From the NCBI GenBank assembly GCA_045613305.1, contig JAZLAU010000011.1, positions 111,893-175,892 of the forward strand: DNA of 64,000 nucleotides, given 5' to 3'. The first letter of the stretch is position 1. Each line of letters opens with the position of its first letter. This document shows, piece after piece, positions 53,692 through 62,882 of the stretch. Under the pieces are notes generated by a model. It made no database searches. It saw only the letters and a program-made list of their open reading frames with translations, and was not told the DNA's origin. This DNA is from SFTJ01 sp045613305. GTDB lineage: Bacteria > Bacteroidota > Bacteroidia > Bacteroidales > Muribaculaceae. A program made the position numbers and the translations under genes.

Positions 53692-54117
53692 CTACCATTT
53701 CACCAATCGATAACTATACACTCTGCCGCTCTCTGTGTGCAATGTCAAGTCAAATCCTTTGTCTTCAACCTTGCTATAGGTCAGCACATTATTGGTTTGT
53801 GCCATATGCGTAATCTCAAACGGAGAATATTGCTCATCCGGAAAAGTGATTACCAGTGTGCCTTTGCCGTCATCACTCCACACTCCGTATTGGTCATACA
53901 CCTCATAATTGTCATTAACCTGACGCATCTCAAACACTGTGCTTTGAAACATAAAAAACACATTTCCGTCATAGTTTGGCACTGCCACGCCATCGCATTT
54001 CATTTCCGTAACCTTCCAAAGGCCAAACCACGGACCTATGTTTCCGTTGTTGCTTGTGCATGCGCCTAATGCCGTAAGTGCCAGCATCAAAATCAATTGT
54101 CGCAGTATAGTCTTCAT
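53692..54117 (-). CDS. Lipocalin-like lipoprotein
   Basis: A 141-residue lipoprotein (lipobox LGAC, Cys20). The mature part is a short beta-rich domain that opens FGLWKVTEMKCDG and continues with alternating strands (FFMFQSTVFEMRQV, GTLVITFPDE, LTYSKVEDKG, LTLHTESGRVYSYRLVKW), a pattern seen in Bacteroidetes lipocalin-like families. It starts 11 bases after the wzi-like gene and is the last gene of the glsA-glsB-wzi operon. Ligand unknown. Confidence 0.75.
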   Translation of the reverse strand: MKTILRQLILMLALTALGACTSNNGNIGPWFGLWKVTEMKCDGVAVPNYDGNVFFMFQSTVFEMRQVNDNYEVYDQYGVWSDDGKGTLVITFPDEQYSPFEITHMAQTNNVLTYSKVEDKGFDLTLHTESGRVYSYRLVKW

Positions 54118-54128
54118 ACATCAATTTT

Positions 54129-55676
54129 CTATTTAAGCAACTTACCTCTATACATCACCGACACCATGCCTCCCACATTATCGCCAAACAGCGAGCCACG
54201 GTCGAGTGCCACATGCATTTTCACGCTCATTCCCGGCAATTTCGCCATATGATATTCGGCCTCAACCATTGCCGATGTCGACTCTCTAATCTCAAGAGAT
54301 GGAACATAAGGAGTTCCCCACGATTTGCGATAAGTGGCCTTCACCAAATAAGTCAACCTGGGCATCAAATATCCCGTAATGGCCACATGGAAACCCCTCA
54401 CTCTATTGTCGCGAAATCTCAATATACCGTCTCGGTAATTGATGGGCGACTTTACCATGGGCGTTCCTATAGCCATGCCCCTATTGGCATATCCGTTATA
54501 GAAGTAATTATTGTAATAATCGTCAGCCCCTGTCGCTTGGTCGGTAATATGTGTTCCGGGAAAATCGCCGGGTGCCCAATGTATCGGACCGCTTTGATTC
54601 GTAAAGTCGATATATTCTACAGCAGCACCAGTGAGCAGGCCTCGCCGGGCGCTGCGATATTCCAATCCGTACAAGCCATCCCAGCCATTGAGTTTGCCAA
54701 TACCCGAACCGTCTTCCATTGGCGACTGCCAATATCCTCTCAGGGTGCTTTGGGCGTCTATTTGATATCGCACAGCCAAATCCCACGAACCGAGATGATT
54801 GCCTTCACAAAAGTTGGCATCACCCTCAAGGCTGCTCGACTCGTTGCCTTTGCTCGGAATGATGGCTGTTAAAAAACTCTTTAACGTAGGTTTCATCCTG
54901 TCTTTTCCCACTAATGCCCCTCTATAATACCAACTTCGTTCTCCAAAGAACTGGCAGGCCGACTGCAAGCCGACGGTAACCGACACCGGCTGACTCGGAT
55001 TAGTGCGAAAATACCATCGCTTATAGTTAGTATACGAGCCGGTGGTTATGATAGAATTGTAATATCCATAGTGATTTTTCAGCCACTGTTCTTGTGCGTC
55101 TTTATAGATTCCTATTTCGCCGCTCACCTGAACCCAACCTTTTGTGAAAGGCATATCCTGAAAGTCAACAAAACCAATTCTTATGCCAGGCATTGGCCGG
55201 GCATTGCCCGAGAGAATCAAGTCTCCACTGCCAAGCGCCGCATCTATCATGGCATTGCGATGCTCCTGCACTCCTATTGTGTACGACAAGCCTCTATACT
55301 TCACCGAGCCATACAACTGCTGCAGCCACACTCGCGACGGATGCTGGCCATTCTGAGACCAACTCTGCGACGACGCATCATAACGGGCATACTCTGCACT
55401 TGATGCCCAACCGCCCCACAGTTCGGCTCCGTAGCCATAACTGAAACGCTGCGTGCTGTCGAGCGAATGTTCCAACTTCACATTCATCAGCGCCGAACGG
55501 CCTTGGGTGAGTGTGCCATAACGGTTCGACATTGTGTAATAAGGTGCCAACTCGCCATCGCTATAATTTGCTGTAATGCCTGCCTCAACATCTATTGAAT
55601 GCTGTGCGGCGGCAAGGCTTGGAATAACCATGGCCCATACTAACAAAATATGTCTCAACAGCGAATTTATACGCAT
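54129..55676 (-). CDS. wzi: Capsule assembly Wzi-family outer-membrane protein
   Basis: A 515-residue exported protein (signal peptide 1-25, ending SLAAAQ). The mature part reads as an 18-strand-type barrel: alternating aromatic strands, with NRYGTLTQGRSALMNVKLEHSLDS, RVWLQQLYGSVKYRGLSYTIGVQEHR and GNARPMPGIRIGFVDFQDMPF matching Wzi proteins. E. coli Wzi binds capsule at the cell surface. It fits the polysaccharide locus a few kb away, although it belongs to another operon. Confidence 0.85.
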   Translation of the reverse strand: MRINSLLRHILLVWAMVIPSLAAAQHSIDVEAGITANYSDGELAPYYTMSNRYGTLTQGRSALMNVKLEHSLDSTQRFSYGYGAELWGGWASSAEYARYDASSQSWSQNGQHPSRVWLQQLYGSVKYRGLSYTIGVQEHRNAMIDAALGSGDLILSGNARPMPGIRIGFVDFQDMPFTKGWVQVSGEIGIYKDAQEQWLKNHYGYYNSIITTGSYTNYKRWYFRTNPSQPVSVTVGLQSACQFFGERSWYYRGALVGKDRMKPTLKSFLTAIIPSKGNESSSLEGDANFCEGNHLGSWDLAVRYQIDAQSTLRGYWQSPMEDGSGIGKLNGWDGLYGLEYRSARRGLLTGAAVEYIDFTNQSGPIHWAPGDFPGTHITDQATGADDYYNNYFYNGYANRGMAIGTPMVKSPINYRDGILRFRDNRVRGFHVAITGYLMPRLTYLVKATYRKSWGTPYVPSLEIRESTSAMVEAEYHMAKLPGMSVKMHVALDRGSLFGDNVGGMVSVMYRGKLLK

Positions 55677-55725
55677 CAGTTCATCAAAATTAAGGTGTTT
55701 GTTTCTTCTTATTTCATTACCGTCC

Positions 55726-56670
55726 TTATATTAAGAACGATTCATTTCGGCAAAAAGTATCCACATGTCGTCCAATTTTGTCCTCCGTAATCTCCGATAC
55801 GGCTATCATGATGCCACTTTCTTCCACATCACCAAACTCATCGTTCACTGCTGTGCCAAACATCTTCATCGTTGGCGACAACGACATATAAGCGTGCACC
55901 AATGGTGGCACATTATGGCCTTCTTTGCGCACCAACTCGTTAAGATGATGATAATCGGTCTTATAATCGCTGTCTTTAAAGCAGCCTCGCAAATACTCTA
56001 TGTCGGTTTGCAATTGCACCGGATTAATTGGGCTAACCAATTTCTCTGCATCTGGGAAATGCTTGTGCAAGAAATATAATATCATATCGCGGCACAATGG
56101 CGAATAGTTAGGATACATTGTGACCTTGCCAAACAGATACTTAATTTGAGGATAAATAACAGTCAACGCGCCAATACCGTCCCACAAATTATCGAGAGCA
56201 TAGATGGCACGAACTCCCTTTTTGGTTGACTGATATTCCAAACGTACAAACGAACGGCCCAACTCCAATGTGTTTGGCAGATATTCGTTCATAAACTTTT
56301 CTGAGAAATTAAACATGTGCGAAGTGGCAATGTTTGGCTTTCCGTCAGCGCCAATCTTAATATCCTCGCCCAAAATGAAGCGATAACCGCCCACTATTTC
56401 GCGTTGGTCAGGATTCCACACCACCAACTGACGGCAAGGCACATCCATTGTGTCAAATTCGTCAATGTCATACGACTTGCCAGTGCCTCCGCCGGCTGTG
56501 CGAAAAGCAATCTCACGCAAGCGCCCCAACTCCAGCATTGTGTTTGGCGCATTGTGGGCATCTACTACATAAATTTCATTTCCGCCCTTGTTGGTTTTGC
56601 GCAGAAATCGCTCCTTAGTAAGTTCTCCCTCTATCAGTTCTACACTTACTTCATCAATAATTGCTCTCAT
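55726..56670 (-). CDS. glsB: N-acyl glycine synthase-like GNAT acyltransferase
   Basis: A 314-residue acyltransferase related to ornithine-lipid OlsB and to GlsB of Bacteroides, which joins a 3-hydroxy fatty acid to glycine, the first step of glycine (and flavo-/serine-glycine) lipid synthesis. Landmarks: ELGRLREIAFRTAGGGTGKS, DEFDTMDVPCRQLVVWNP, GGYRFILGEDI, NEYLPNTLELGRSFVR and RAIYALDNLWDGIG. It lies 18 bases after the O-acyltransferase gene, the same pairing as in Bacteroides. Identity rests on family memory and pairing. Confidence 0.82.
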   Translation of the reverse strand: MRAIIDEVSVELIEGELTKERFLRKTNKGGNEIYVVDAHNAPNTMLELGRLREIAFRTAGGGTGKSYDIDEFDTMDVPCRQLVVWNPDQREIVGGYRFILGEDIKIGADGKPNIATSHMFNFSEKFMNEYLPNTLELGRSFVRLEYQSTKKGVRAIYALDNLWDGIGALTVIYPQIKYLFGKVTMYPNYSPLCRDMILYFLHKHFPDAEKLVSPINPVQLQTDIEYLRGCFKDSDYKTDYHHLNELVRKEGHNVPPLVHAYMSLSPTMKMFGTAVNDEFGDVEESGIMIAVSEITEDKIGRHVDTFCRNESFLI

Positions 56671-56688
56671 TTTTTTTACTCTACTTAG

Positions 56689-57528
56689 TTATTTCTCGGC
56701 CAAGCCGTAGGTCAACTCTCTTATGCGTGCAGCTTCCTTTACAAGCGAGCCGGTGTTGAGTGCGCTGTGTGGTATGGGCGAACCCACTTTAAGCACAAAG
56801 TGCTTTCCGCGGCTCTTGACCATTTCACGAGGCAAAAACATCATCTCGATGTTAAATTTCAACTTCAAGCGTTTTCTAATTCGCGCCAAGCGATAGAAAA
56901 ACGATGAATTTTGACCCTCAAAATACATTGGCACCACATCACGGCCATACTCCACAGCCTTGGCTACAAACGACTTCTGCCATGCCAAATCACTTATAGT
57001 GCCGTCATCATGCAAGCGTGAGCACAATCCCGCTGGGAATGTCAGCATTTGGCAATCGCTGCTGTACGACTCATCGATTTGCGACGCCGCATTTCTACTC
57101 TGGTGCCCAAACTTGTTGATGGGTAAAAACAAACAACGCAATGGCTTTACTGCCATCAAAAGGTCGTTGACTAAAAATTTAATATTACCATTATATCTAT
57201 TCCCCATAAGGGTAATGATGGCAAGACCATCAAGACCTCCCAAGGGATGATTACTTACAAAGATGAAACGTCCGCTTCCCGGCTCGGGCAAATTCTCTGC
57301 GCCCTCCACTGTTATGCTCACGTTAAGATAATCAATCACTCCTTGCGCAAACTCCACGCCCTCTTTATGGCCATGCTCCTTCAGAATTTCGTTGAGTTCG
57401 TCTTGGCATACGATTTTTGCAAGTCCGTTTATAACAAAACTTGGGATGTATTTGCTATATCGAGGCAACTTGCTTTTAACAAGTTCCCCAACATCTAATC
57501 TCAACTGTTTCTTTTCTTGCATAACCAT
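56689..57528 (-). CDS. glsA: Lysophospholipid-type O-acyltransferase of glycine-lipid synthesis
   Basis: A 279-residue PlsC-related acyltransferase (GlsA/OlsA-like) that would add the second fatty acid to the N-acyl glycine. SNHPLGGLDG carries the His/Asp acyltransferase motif, FPAGLCSR the second motif and PMYFEGQNSSFFY a third. Start 57528 (or 57522) was chosen; an in-frame ATG at 57624 lies upstream of the promoter and adds an unlike sequence. First gene of glsA-glsB-wzi-lipocalin, gaps 18, 49 and 11 bases. Confidence 0.85.
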   Translation of the reverse strand: MVMQEKKQLRLDVGELVKSKLPRYSKYIPSFVINGLAKIVCQDELNEILKEHGHKEGVEFAQGVIDYLNVSITVEGAENLPEPGSGRFIFVSNHPLGGLDGLAIITLMGNRYNGNIKFLVNDLLMAVKPLRCLFLPINKFGHQSRNAASQIDESYSSDCQMLTFPAGLCSRLHDDGTISDLAWQKSFVAKAVEYGRDVVPMYFEGQNSSFFYRLARIRKRLKLKFNIEMMFLPREMVKSRGKHFVLKVGSPIPHSALNTGSLVKEAARIRELTYGLAEK

Positions 57529-57543
57529 CTGATTTATCGGCCA

Positions 57544-57575
57544 CAAAATTAGACAATAATATCCCTTTATGCAAA
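57544..57575 (-). promoter_or_regulatory. Promoter of the glsA-glsB-wzi operon (TTTG-N20-TAATTTTG)
   Basis: On the minus strand TTTG (57575-57572) and TAATTTTG (57551-57544) are 20 bases apart. The predicted start near 57537 allows only 9-15 bases before the chosen glsA ATG and excludes the longer reading. Confidence 0.75.
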
Positions 57576-57690
57576 TTTCACTATTTGATTTAAGCCGATT
57601 TGCATTATCCTTACCATGTTTCATCCTAATAGTTGACCTTTATTTCTAGTTTATGCGTTATCCTATCCAAAAAATTGCTAATTTTGTAAT

Positions 57691-59124
57691 ATGCTTAAGT
57701 CGAGAATCACATTACTTTTTGAAGCAATTACTTTGCTGATAATAATCCTCTTGTCAACTTCGGCATTAACTTTCAGTTATGCCATGCAGTTGAGTTTTGG
57801 ACTATTTGCGGCATACCTAATACCGCGCATTTGCTATTCTCGACTTTCTTACTACAATCAGTTCGGGCATTTCGTTCTCATGGCTGCTTGGCTCATTCTG
57901 TCAGTGCTCAGCATCGATTACATCGACCGCGCCACTCTGTCCGGAAGGCTTCCGCTCAGCGACCCACAACTATGGGGCGATGCGCAACGCTACTACAACT
58001 ACACCCTGAGCCTTTACAACGGCACCGAAAGCAATTTCCAGCGCCAGCCTTTCCCGGGGCTGTCAATTTTAGCTTTGGCCACATGGAAAATTTGCGGCGT
58101 TAACATCATTTCGCCCATTGTCTCCAACCTGAGTCTCACTCTCGGAACTGTGATTCTAACCGGCGCTTTCTCTCGACAACTCCTGCTGGGAAAAACAAGC
58201 CAAGACGCAAAATGGATTGCCTCAATGGCAATGCTGCTCACATCTTCGCTTTTCTTCTTGCTGTCGCACTGCGTGCAGTTTTTAAAGGAGCCATTGCTGG
58301 CATTCGCAATTGCCGTTTGCGCACTCGTGATAGCACGGTGCATCACCACACAATCCCCATCCATGCGATGGAAAGCCACCCAAGTGGCAACATTTGCTCT
58401 CGGCGCGCTGTTAGTGGCTGCTTGCCGCACCACCTACACCCCGCTGGTGTGCGTAGGGGCTTTGCTTTGCATCACTCATCGCCAAACTCGCAACACCGCC
58501 ATTGCAATGACCATTGTTAGCGGCATTGCCTACGTTTGCATCGACTCTATTGCACACTCCATCTCCATCAGCAACTACGGCTCCTATGTCGACACACAAC
58601 AGGCCGATGCCATGGCAAGCCAGTTTATCATTGGCCCGACGCAAATACCCTACTACAACATCATTGGCGAATATTTCACCTATCCGTGGTGGAAAAAACT
58701 TCTGCTTTTGCCATTCACGAGCATGGTGCAGTTTGCCATACCTTTCCCATGGCTGTTTAACGATTTCACACTCAGCAACATTTTCCCTCGCATCGCCGTA
58801 GGGGCTTACACTGTGGGCGGATTGGCGCTGTTCTACATTTTCTTCCTCAGCTGGCGACAACGCACCAACATTAGCATCTGGACAATTTGGACCATTTTCT
58901 GCTTCATCGTGCCTGCCTACATTGTGGCCGGTTCGGTGTCGCGTTATGTGGCTCCTTTGCAACCGCTTTTTGTTCCGATGGCAATTTATGTTATCGCACT
59001 GCTCAAAGAGAAAAAATATCGCAAGAATTTTCTTATCTTTGCTATATGTTACGCCATCATCCTGATTTCGGCGCTTTGCGCTTGCTATAATGCGCAACTG
59101 CAAGTTCTGCAATCTCTGGCATAA
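57691..59124 (+). CDS. Polytopic membrane protein, possible GT-C glycosyltransferase or ligase
   Basis: A 477-residue protein with about 11 membrane helices. A large outer loop near 75-120 includes DPQLWGDAQRYYNYTLSLYNG, where an Asp/Glu at the first loop and the aromatic-rich sequence recall GT39/GT-C enzymes that use polyprenyl-phosphate sugars; no diagnostic motif is certain. It starts a plus-strand group with a DUF115 and a fucosidase gene, divergent from the glsA operon. TAATTTTG at 57679-57686 is only 4 bases before the ATG (see findings). Confidence 0.65.
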   Translation: MLKSRITLLFEAITLLIIILLSTSALTFSYAMQLSFGLFAAYLIPRICYSRLSYYNQFGHFVLMAAWLILSVLSIDYIDRATLSGRLPLSDPQLWGDAQRYYNYTLSLYNGTESNFQRQPFPGLSILALATWKICGVNIISPIVSNLSLTLGTVILTGAFSRQLLLGKTSQDAKWIASMAMLLTSSLFFLLSHCVQFLKEPLLAFAIAVCALVIARCITTQSPSMRWKATQVATFALGALLVAACRTTYTPLVCVGALLCITHRQTRNTAIAMTIVSGIAYVCIDSIAHSISISNYGSYVDTQQADAMASQFIIGPTQIPYYNIIGEYFTYPWWKKLLLLPFTSMVQFAIPFPWLFNDFTLSNIFPRIAVGAYTVGGLALFYIFFLSWRQRTNISIWTIWTIFCFIVPAYIVAGSVSRYVAPLQPLFVPMAIYVIALLKEKKYRKNFLIFAICYAIILISALCACYNAQLQVLQSLA

Positions 59125-59156
59125 CACTAAACCTATAAACACTCACAACTTTTGCA

Positions 59157-60002
59157 ATGAATCTCGACAGCATAAAACATTTCGGCACAAAAGCCACCAG
59201 CACTGCCTTGAGCATTGCAAAAATAGCGTTGCTCTCAAAGTGGGGACTCAAAATGCCTAAGGCTAAAGGCAACATCGTGATTTTGGGCAACGGCCCGTCG
59301 CTCAACCAAACCATCGAAAACTCCTTGAAGTTTGTCATGAGTGCCGACCGTCTGGCTGTGAATTTCGCCGCCAATGCGCCCGTGTTCTCGCAACTTAAGC
59401 CTAATCTTTATGTCCTTGCCGACCCACACTTTTTCAACGCGCTCAACAACGCCAATGTGGCCAAACTTTGGCTTGCCTTATCGCAGGTCGATTGGCAAAT
59501 GACGCTGTTCTTACCGGCAAAAATCAAACTCTCGGCCGACATTGCCAACCTTCTCTCCGAAAATAAGCACATCAGCATCGCTCGCTACAACACCACACCG
59601 GTGGAAGGCGCAAAGTGGATTGAAAATTGGGCTTTCAAGCACAACCTTGGCATGCCTCGCCCTCGCAATGTGCTCATCCCTTCCATTATGATTGCTCTGC
59701 AATGCGGATACTCTAACATTTACGTTGCTGGCGCCGACCACTCTTGGACTAAAACTCTTTCGGTTGACGATAACAACTGCGTGGTGTCTGTTCAGCCTCA
59801 TTTCTACAAAGAAGACGAAAAAGAAGTGAAACGTGTTAACACCGAATACATGAACTACCCGCTGCACCAGATTCTTTATAGTTTCTATGTGGCATTTCGC
59901 TCCTACCACACCATTGAGCGGTATGCTCAACACATAGGGTGCAACATCTACAACATAACGCCCGATAGTTTCATCGACGCTTTCCGTCGTTTAAAGCCCT
60001 AA
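59157..60002 (+). CDS. DUF115 / MptE-like family protein
   Basis: A 281-residue protein with the DUF115 (MptE-like) core: NIVILGNGPSLNQTIE (about 41-56), a Rossmann-like GNGPS turn, followed by YVLADPHFF and IYVAGADHSWTKTL. Bacterial members occur in glycan loci and are linked to sugar, often nonulosonic-acid or flagellin, modification. Follows the membrane protein by 32 bases. Reaction unknown. Confidence 0.8.
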   Translation: MNLDSIKHFGTKATSTALSIAKIALLSKWGLKMPKAKGNIVILGNGPSLNQTIENSLKFVMSADRLAVNFAANAPVFSQLKPNLYVLADPHFFNALNNANVAKLWLALSQVDWQMTLFLPAKIKLSADIANLLSENKHISIARYNTTPVEGAKWIENWAFKHNLGMPRPRNVLIPSIMIALQCGYSNIYVAGADHSWTKTLSVDDNNCVVSVQPHFYKEDEKEVKRVNTEYMNYPLHQILYSFYVAFRSYHTIERYAQHIGCNIYNITPDSFIDAFRRLKP

Positions 60003-60052
60003 AACACGAATTAAACAAACTATTATATAACCTAAAAAAATTCCTTAAAATT

Positions 60053-61444
60053 ATGAATCGCCACACTCTAAAATGCGTAATCTGCACAATCCTTGCGGCT
60101 TGTGCCCTACACATCTCGGCACAATCGTTCGTTCACGAACAATCTAAAGACTACATTTGGCCTACCGACCAAAAGGTGCTCGACAAACTTGACAAATGGC
60201 AAGACCTAAAGTTCGGTATCATTCTCCACTGGGGACTTTACTCTGTGCCCGGCATGGTGGAATCTTGGCAAATAACTTCTGAAGACTGGATTACCCCCGA
60301 CACCACTCGCACATACGAAGAAGCAAAACTTTGGTATTGGGGACTTATTAAGGACTTCAACCCTGTGAAATTTAACCCTGAGCAATGGGCAAGCGTGGCA
60401 AAGAAAGCCGGTATGAAATACTTTGTTTTCACCACTAAGCACCACGACGGATTCTGCCTTTGGGACACCAAGACAACCGACTTCAAGGTCACTAAGAGCG
60501 GATTTGCCGGTAATCCTCGCCAAGACGCTTTGAAATATGTGCTCGACGCTTTCCGTAACGAAGGTCTTATGGCCGGAACTTATTTCTCGAAGCCCGACTG
60601 GCATAGCAACTACTACTGGTGGAGAGCCAAGGCAACTCCTAACCGCCTTCACAACTACAAGATTGAACAATATCCCGAACGTTGGGAAAACTATAAGAAA
60701 TTCGTGTTCAACCAAGTGCACGAGTTGATGAACAACTACGGCCCTGTTGACATCCTTTGGCTCGACGGCGGTTGGTGTACTGCTCCTCGCGAAGACATTA
60801 ACCTTGATGGCATTGTCGACATGGCGCGCGAAGCACAACCCGGACTAATTGTTGTGGAACGTGCTTGCCCAGGTATTCACGAAAACTATCAAACTCCAGA
60901 ACAAACCATCCCCGACCACCAAATTCTTAACCCTTGGGAAAGTTGCATCACACTCACTCACGACTGGGGTTGGACTAATCACCCTGTGTTTAAGTCGCCT
61001 GCTAAAATCATAGGCATACTTAGCGAAATAGTTGCCAAGGGTGGCTCGTTGCTTCTTGGTGTTGGTCCTACTCCTGAAGGCGAAATCGAGCCTAAGGCTG
61101 TTGAACACCTCGAAACCATTGGTGCTTGGCTTGATGCTAACGGCGAAGCCATATATTCTACCAAGCCAACTCCTGTTTACCGCAACGAAGAAAGCACCGT
61201 GTGGTTCACAGCCAACAAAGACGACAAAACCATCTATGCCATCATCCCTCAAGTAGACGGCAAGCCATTCCCTACCACTATTTCTTGGAAGGGCAATGAG
61301 CCTCGCAAGGGCGGCAAAATGATTATGCTCGCTAACGGCAAGAAGGTGAAATATAAGACTGTTGACGGAACTACAACTGTTACTCTTCCTGCTAAAATCG
61401 ACGGCTCTAACGGCATCGCGCTAAAGTTCGAAATCAAGAAATAA
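60053..61444 (+). CDS. Secreted alpha-L-fucosidase (GH29)
   Basis: A 463-residue exported enzyme (signal peptide 1-24, ending ISAQS) that removes alpha-linked fucose from host or bacterial glycans. KFGIILHWGLYSVPG (53-67), KYFVFTTKHHDGFCLWDTKTTD (122-143) and DILWLDGGW, with Asp238 as the expected nucleophile, identify GH29; a C-terminal beta-sandwich follows after about residue 350. The general acid is less clear (GH29-B-like). Codon use suggests strong expression. A very stable hairpin follows. Confidence 0.95.
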   Translation: MNRHTLKCVICTILAACALHISAQSFVHEQSKDYIWPTDQKVLDKLDKWQDLKFGIILHWGLYSVPGMVESWQITSEDWITPDTTRTYEEAKLWYWGLIKDFNPVKFNPEQWASVAKKAGMKYFVFTTKHHDGFCLWDTKTTDFKVTKSGFAGNPRQDALKYVLDAFRNEGLMAGTYFSKPDWHSNYYWWRAKATPNRLHNYKIEQYPERWENYKKFVFNQVHELMNNYGPVDILWLDGGWCTAPREDINLDGIVDMAREAQPGLIVVERACPGIHENYQTPEQTIPDHQILNPWESCITLTHDWGWTNHPVFKSPAKIIGILSEIVAKGGSLLLGVGPTPEGEIEPKAVEHLETIGAWLDANGEAIYSTKPTPVYRNEESTVWFTANKDDKTIYAIIPQVDGKPFPTTISWKGNEPRKGGKMIMLANGKKVKYKTVDGTTTVTLPAKIDGSNGIALKFEIKK

Positions 61445-61560
61445 TCAAGGTTAATTACCGTGCCAAATGGTTGTTTCCGCACTATTTTGGCGCAAGAATT
61501 CAACAAACATAATAAGTCAGTTTCGACATTTACACGTCCTACCGACTCCATTTGCATAAC

Positions 61561-61606
61561 AATGCCGGGAGTGAATCTGTGATTCACTCCCGGCATTGCC
61601 ATTTTA
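61561..61606 (+). terminator. Perfect 17-bp stem-loop, probable terminator of the fucosidase gene
   Basis: AATGCCGGGAGTGAATC (61561-61577) pairs with 61581-61597 without mismatch around a 3-base loop; ATTTT follows after three bases. Very stable; the T run is short. Confidence 0.75.
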
Positions 61607-61767
61607 TATCATTTCACCCCCAGCCAACATCATCACCCTCATTTGAGTTTTCGGTTACCCCCTCCGCAAAGACAACCCAAGCGGCAATTCTTTGAAAATT
61701 GCTCCTCCACCGCCACTCTAACCGCTAACCAATAACCACGGCGCAGCCGTTAATTCCACCGCAAAAT

Positions 61768-61797
61768 AAAAAAAGCCCCGGAGGTATCTCCGAGGCT
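61768..61797 (-). terminator. Terminator of the Rhs/membrane-protein unit
   Basis: On the minus strand AGCCTCGGAG and CTCCGGGGCT form a 10-bp stem with one mismatch, followed by seven T. Confidence 0.85.
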
Positions 61798-61865
61798 ATG
61801 CGTTATGGATAGAAGACTTCCAACGTCAGTGGAGTAAGTCGCCATTTTAGAATCAATCTTTTTAC

Positions 61866-62882
61866 TTATTGCTTAATATGAAAATTCGTAATTTCCGCAC
61901 TGAAACTGTCATATCCATTTGACATTAGCAGTAAACTACCGCCATTATTTTTATCAATTGTATATTGTAATTCATACTCAACAAAGGAATTGAGCTTTTC
62001 TATATCACATTCCCTAATCCTTAGTAGCGCCGAATCATTAGTTGTCTGAATTGCATTGTTTCTAAATATATTCGTTGCAAGATTTACTGATGTGAGATAG
62101 AAATTAATTGGCGAAACACATAATAAGAAAGTTAAAGTTAACACTCCGATATTTCTGTCATCGCCTAAGCCGATATTGTAACCGAACACAATAAATCCGA
62201 CACAAAGAATAATTGGAGCCAACATATAGATAATTGTTGATGATAATTTTTTTGCGGTTTTTAGTCGCGATAAGAAACACAGCAAAATTGATGCAATTAA
62301 AAGAACAGCCAAAACAAACATTATGCGAGCATCATGATAAAAAAGGAAAATAGCGATTACAATCTCTACAATAATAATCTCATTTGGTATTTTGAATGGG
62401 ATAGTGTTATCGCATTTATACGGTAGATTTATTCTTTGCAAATCGTAATCATTCTTTTCCAGCTCCATTACGATAGCATTTCCCAAGCAAAATATTGACC
62501 TAATCCTCAAAACATATTTCTTTCGCTTATTTATTCCGTATCTAACGAACCGGGTCACTTCCTTTGCTATAATTGCATAGTTTACAGCAACAGGCCAGCA
62601 TAGAATTATCTTAGCAAATATTCCCAAATGAAATTTTCCCTCAAAAAACAAGAAAACAAACAATACATACAAAGTTGATACCAAGGCATAACTTAATTCT
62701 ATAAAGAAGAAAATTGCATCGCAAATGCCAGAATCGCGTTTGTACATTGTTATAAGAATTGCAATTGTTGTCAATGAGAACATTGCAACACCCAAGTACA
62801 TCTTACACATATAAAGAACAATTGTGAATATAAATAGCTGTAAAGCATACCACACATATTTATTTTCTTTGCTATTTTCCAT
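61866..62882 (-). CDS. Hypothetical membrane protein, candidate Rhs immunity protein
   Basis: A 338-residue protein with about eight predicted membrane helices (near 12-30, 35-50, 58-80, 88-108, 168-190, 193-212, 225-245, 252-275) and a soluble C-terminal tail of about 65 residues. AT-rich, unlike the rest of the right end. Its ATG shares one base with the stop of the preceding frame (TAATG). Position directly after an Rhs C-terminal toxin-like segment is typical of immunity genes. No family recognised; the immunity role is inference. Confidence 0.6.
   Translation of the reverse strand: MENSKENKYVWYALQLFIFTIVLYMCKMYLGVAMFSLTTIAILITMYKRDSGICDAIFFFIELSYALVSTLYVLFVFLFFEGKFHLGIFAKIILCWPVAVNYAIIAKEVTRFVRYGINKRKKYVLRIRSIFCLGNAIVMELEKNDYDLQRINLPYKCDNTIPFKIPNEIIIVEIVIAIFLFYHDARIMFVLAVLLIASILLCFLSRLKTAKKLSSTIIYMLAPIILCVGFIVFGYNIGLGDDRNIGVLTLTFLLCVSPINFYLTSVNLATNIFRNNAIQTTNDSALLRIRECDIEKLNSFVEYELQYTIDKNNGGSLLLMSNGYDSFSAEITNFHIKQ

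Larger units (their letters stand above)
61445..61865. other. Intergenic region between the fucosidase and the Rhs-linked genes
   Basis: Apart from one terminator for each strand, about 420 bases hold no recognised gene. 61600-61740 is C-rich and G-poor on the plus strand, like the tract before metH. Confidence 0.5.

Noticed and set aside
57529..57624. Longer glsA reading from ATG 57624
   Set aside because: This stretch contains the consensus promoter, and the extra residues do not resemble the family.
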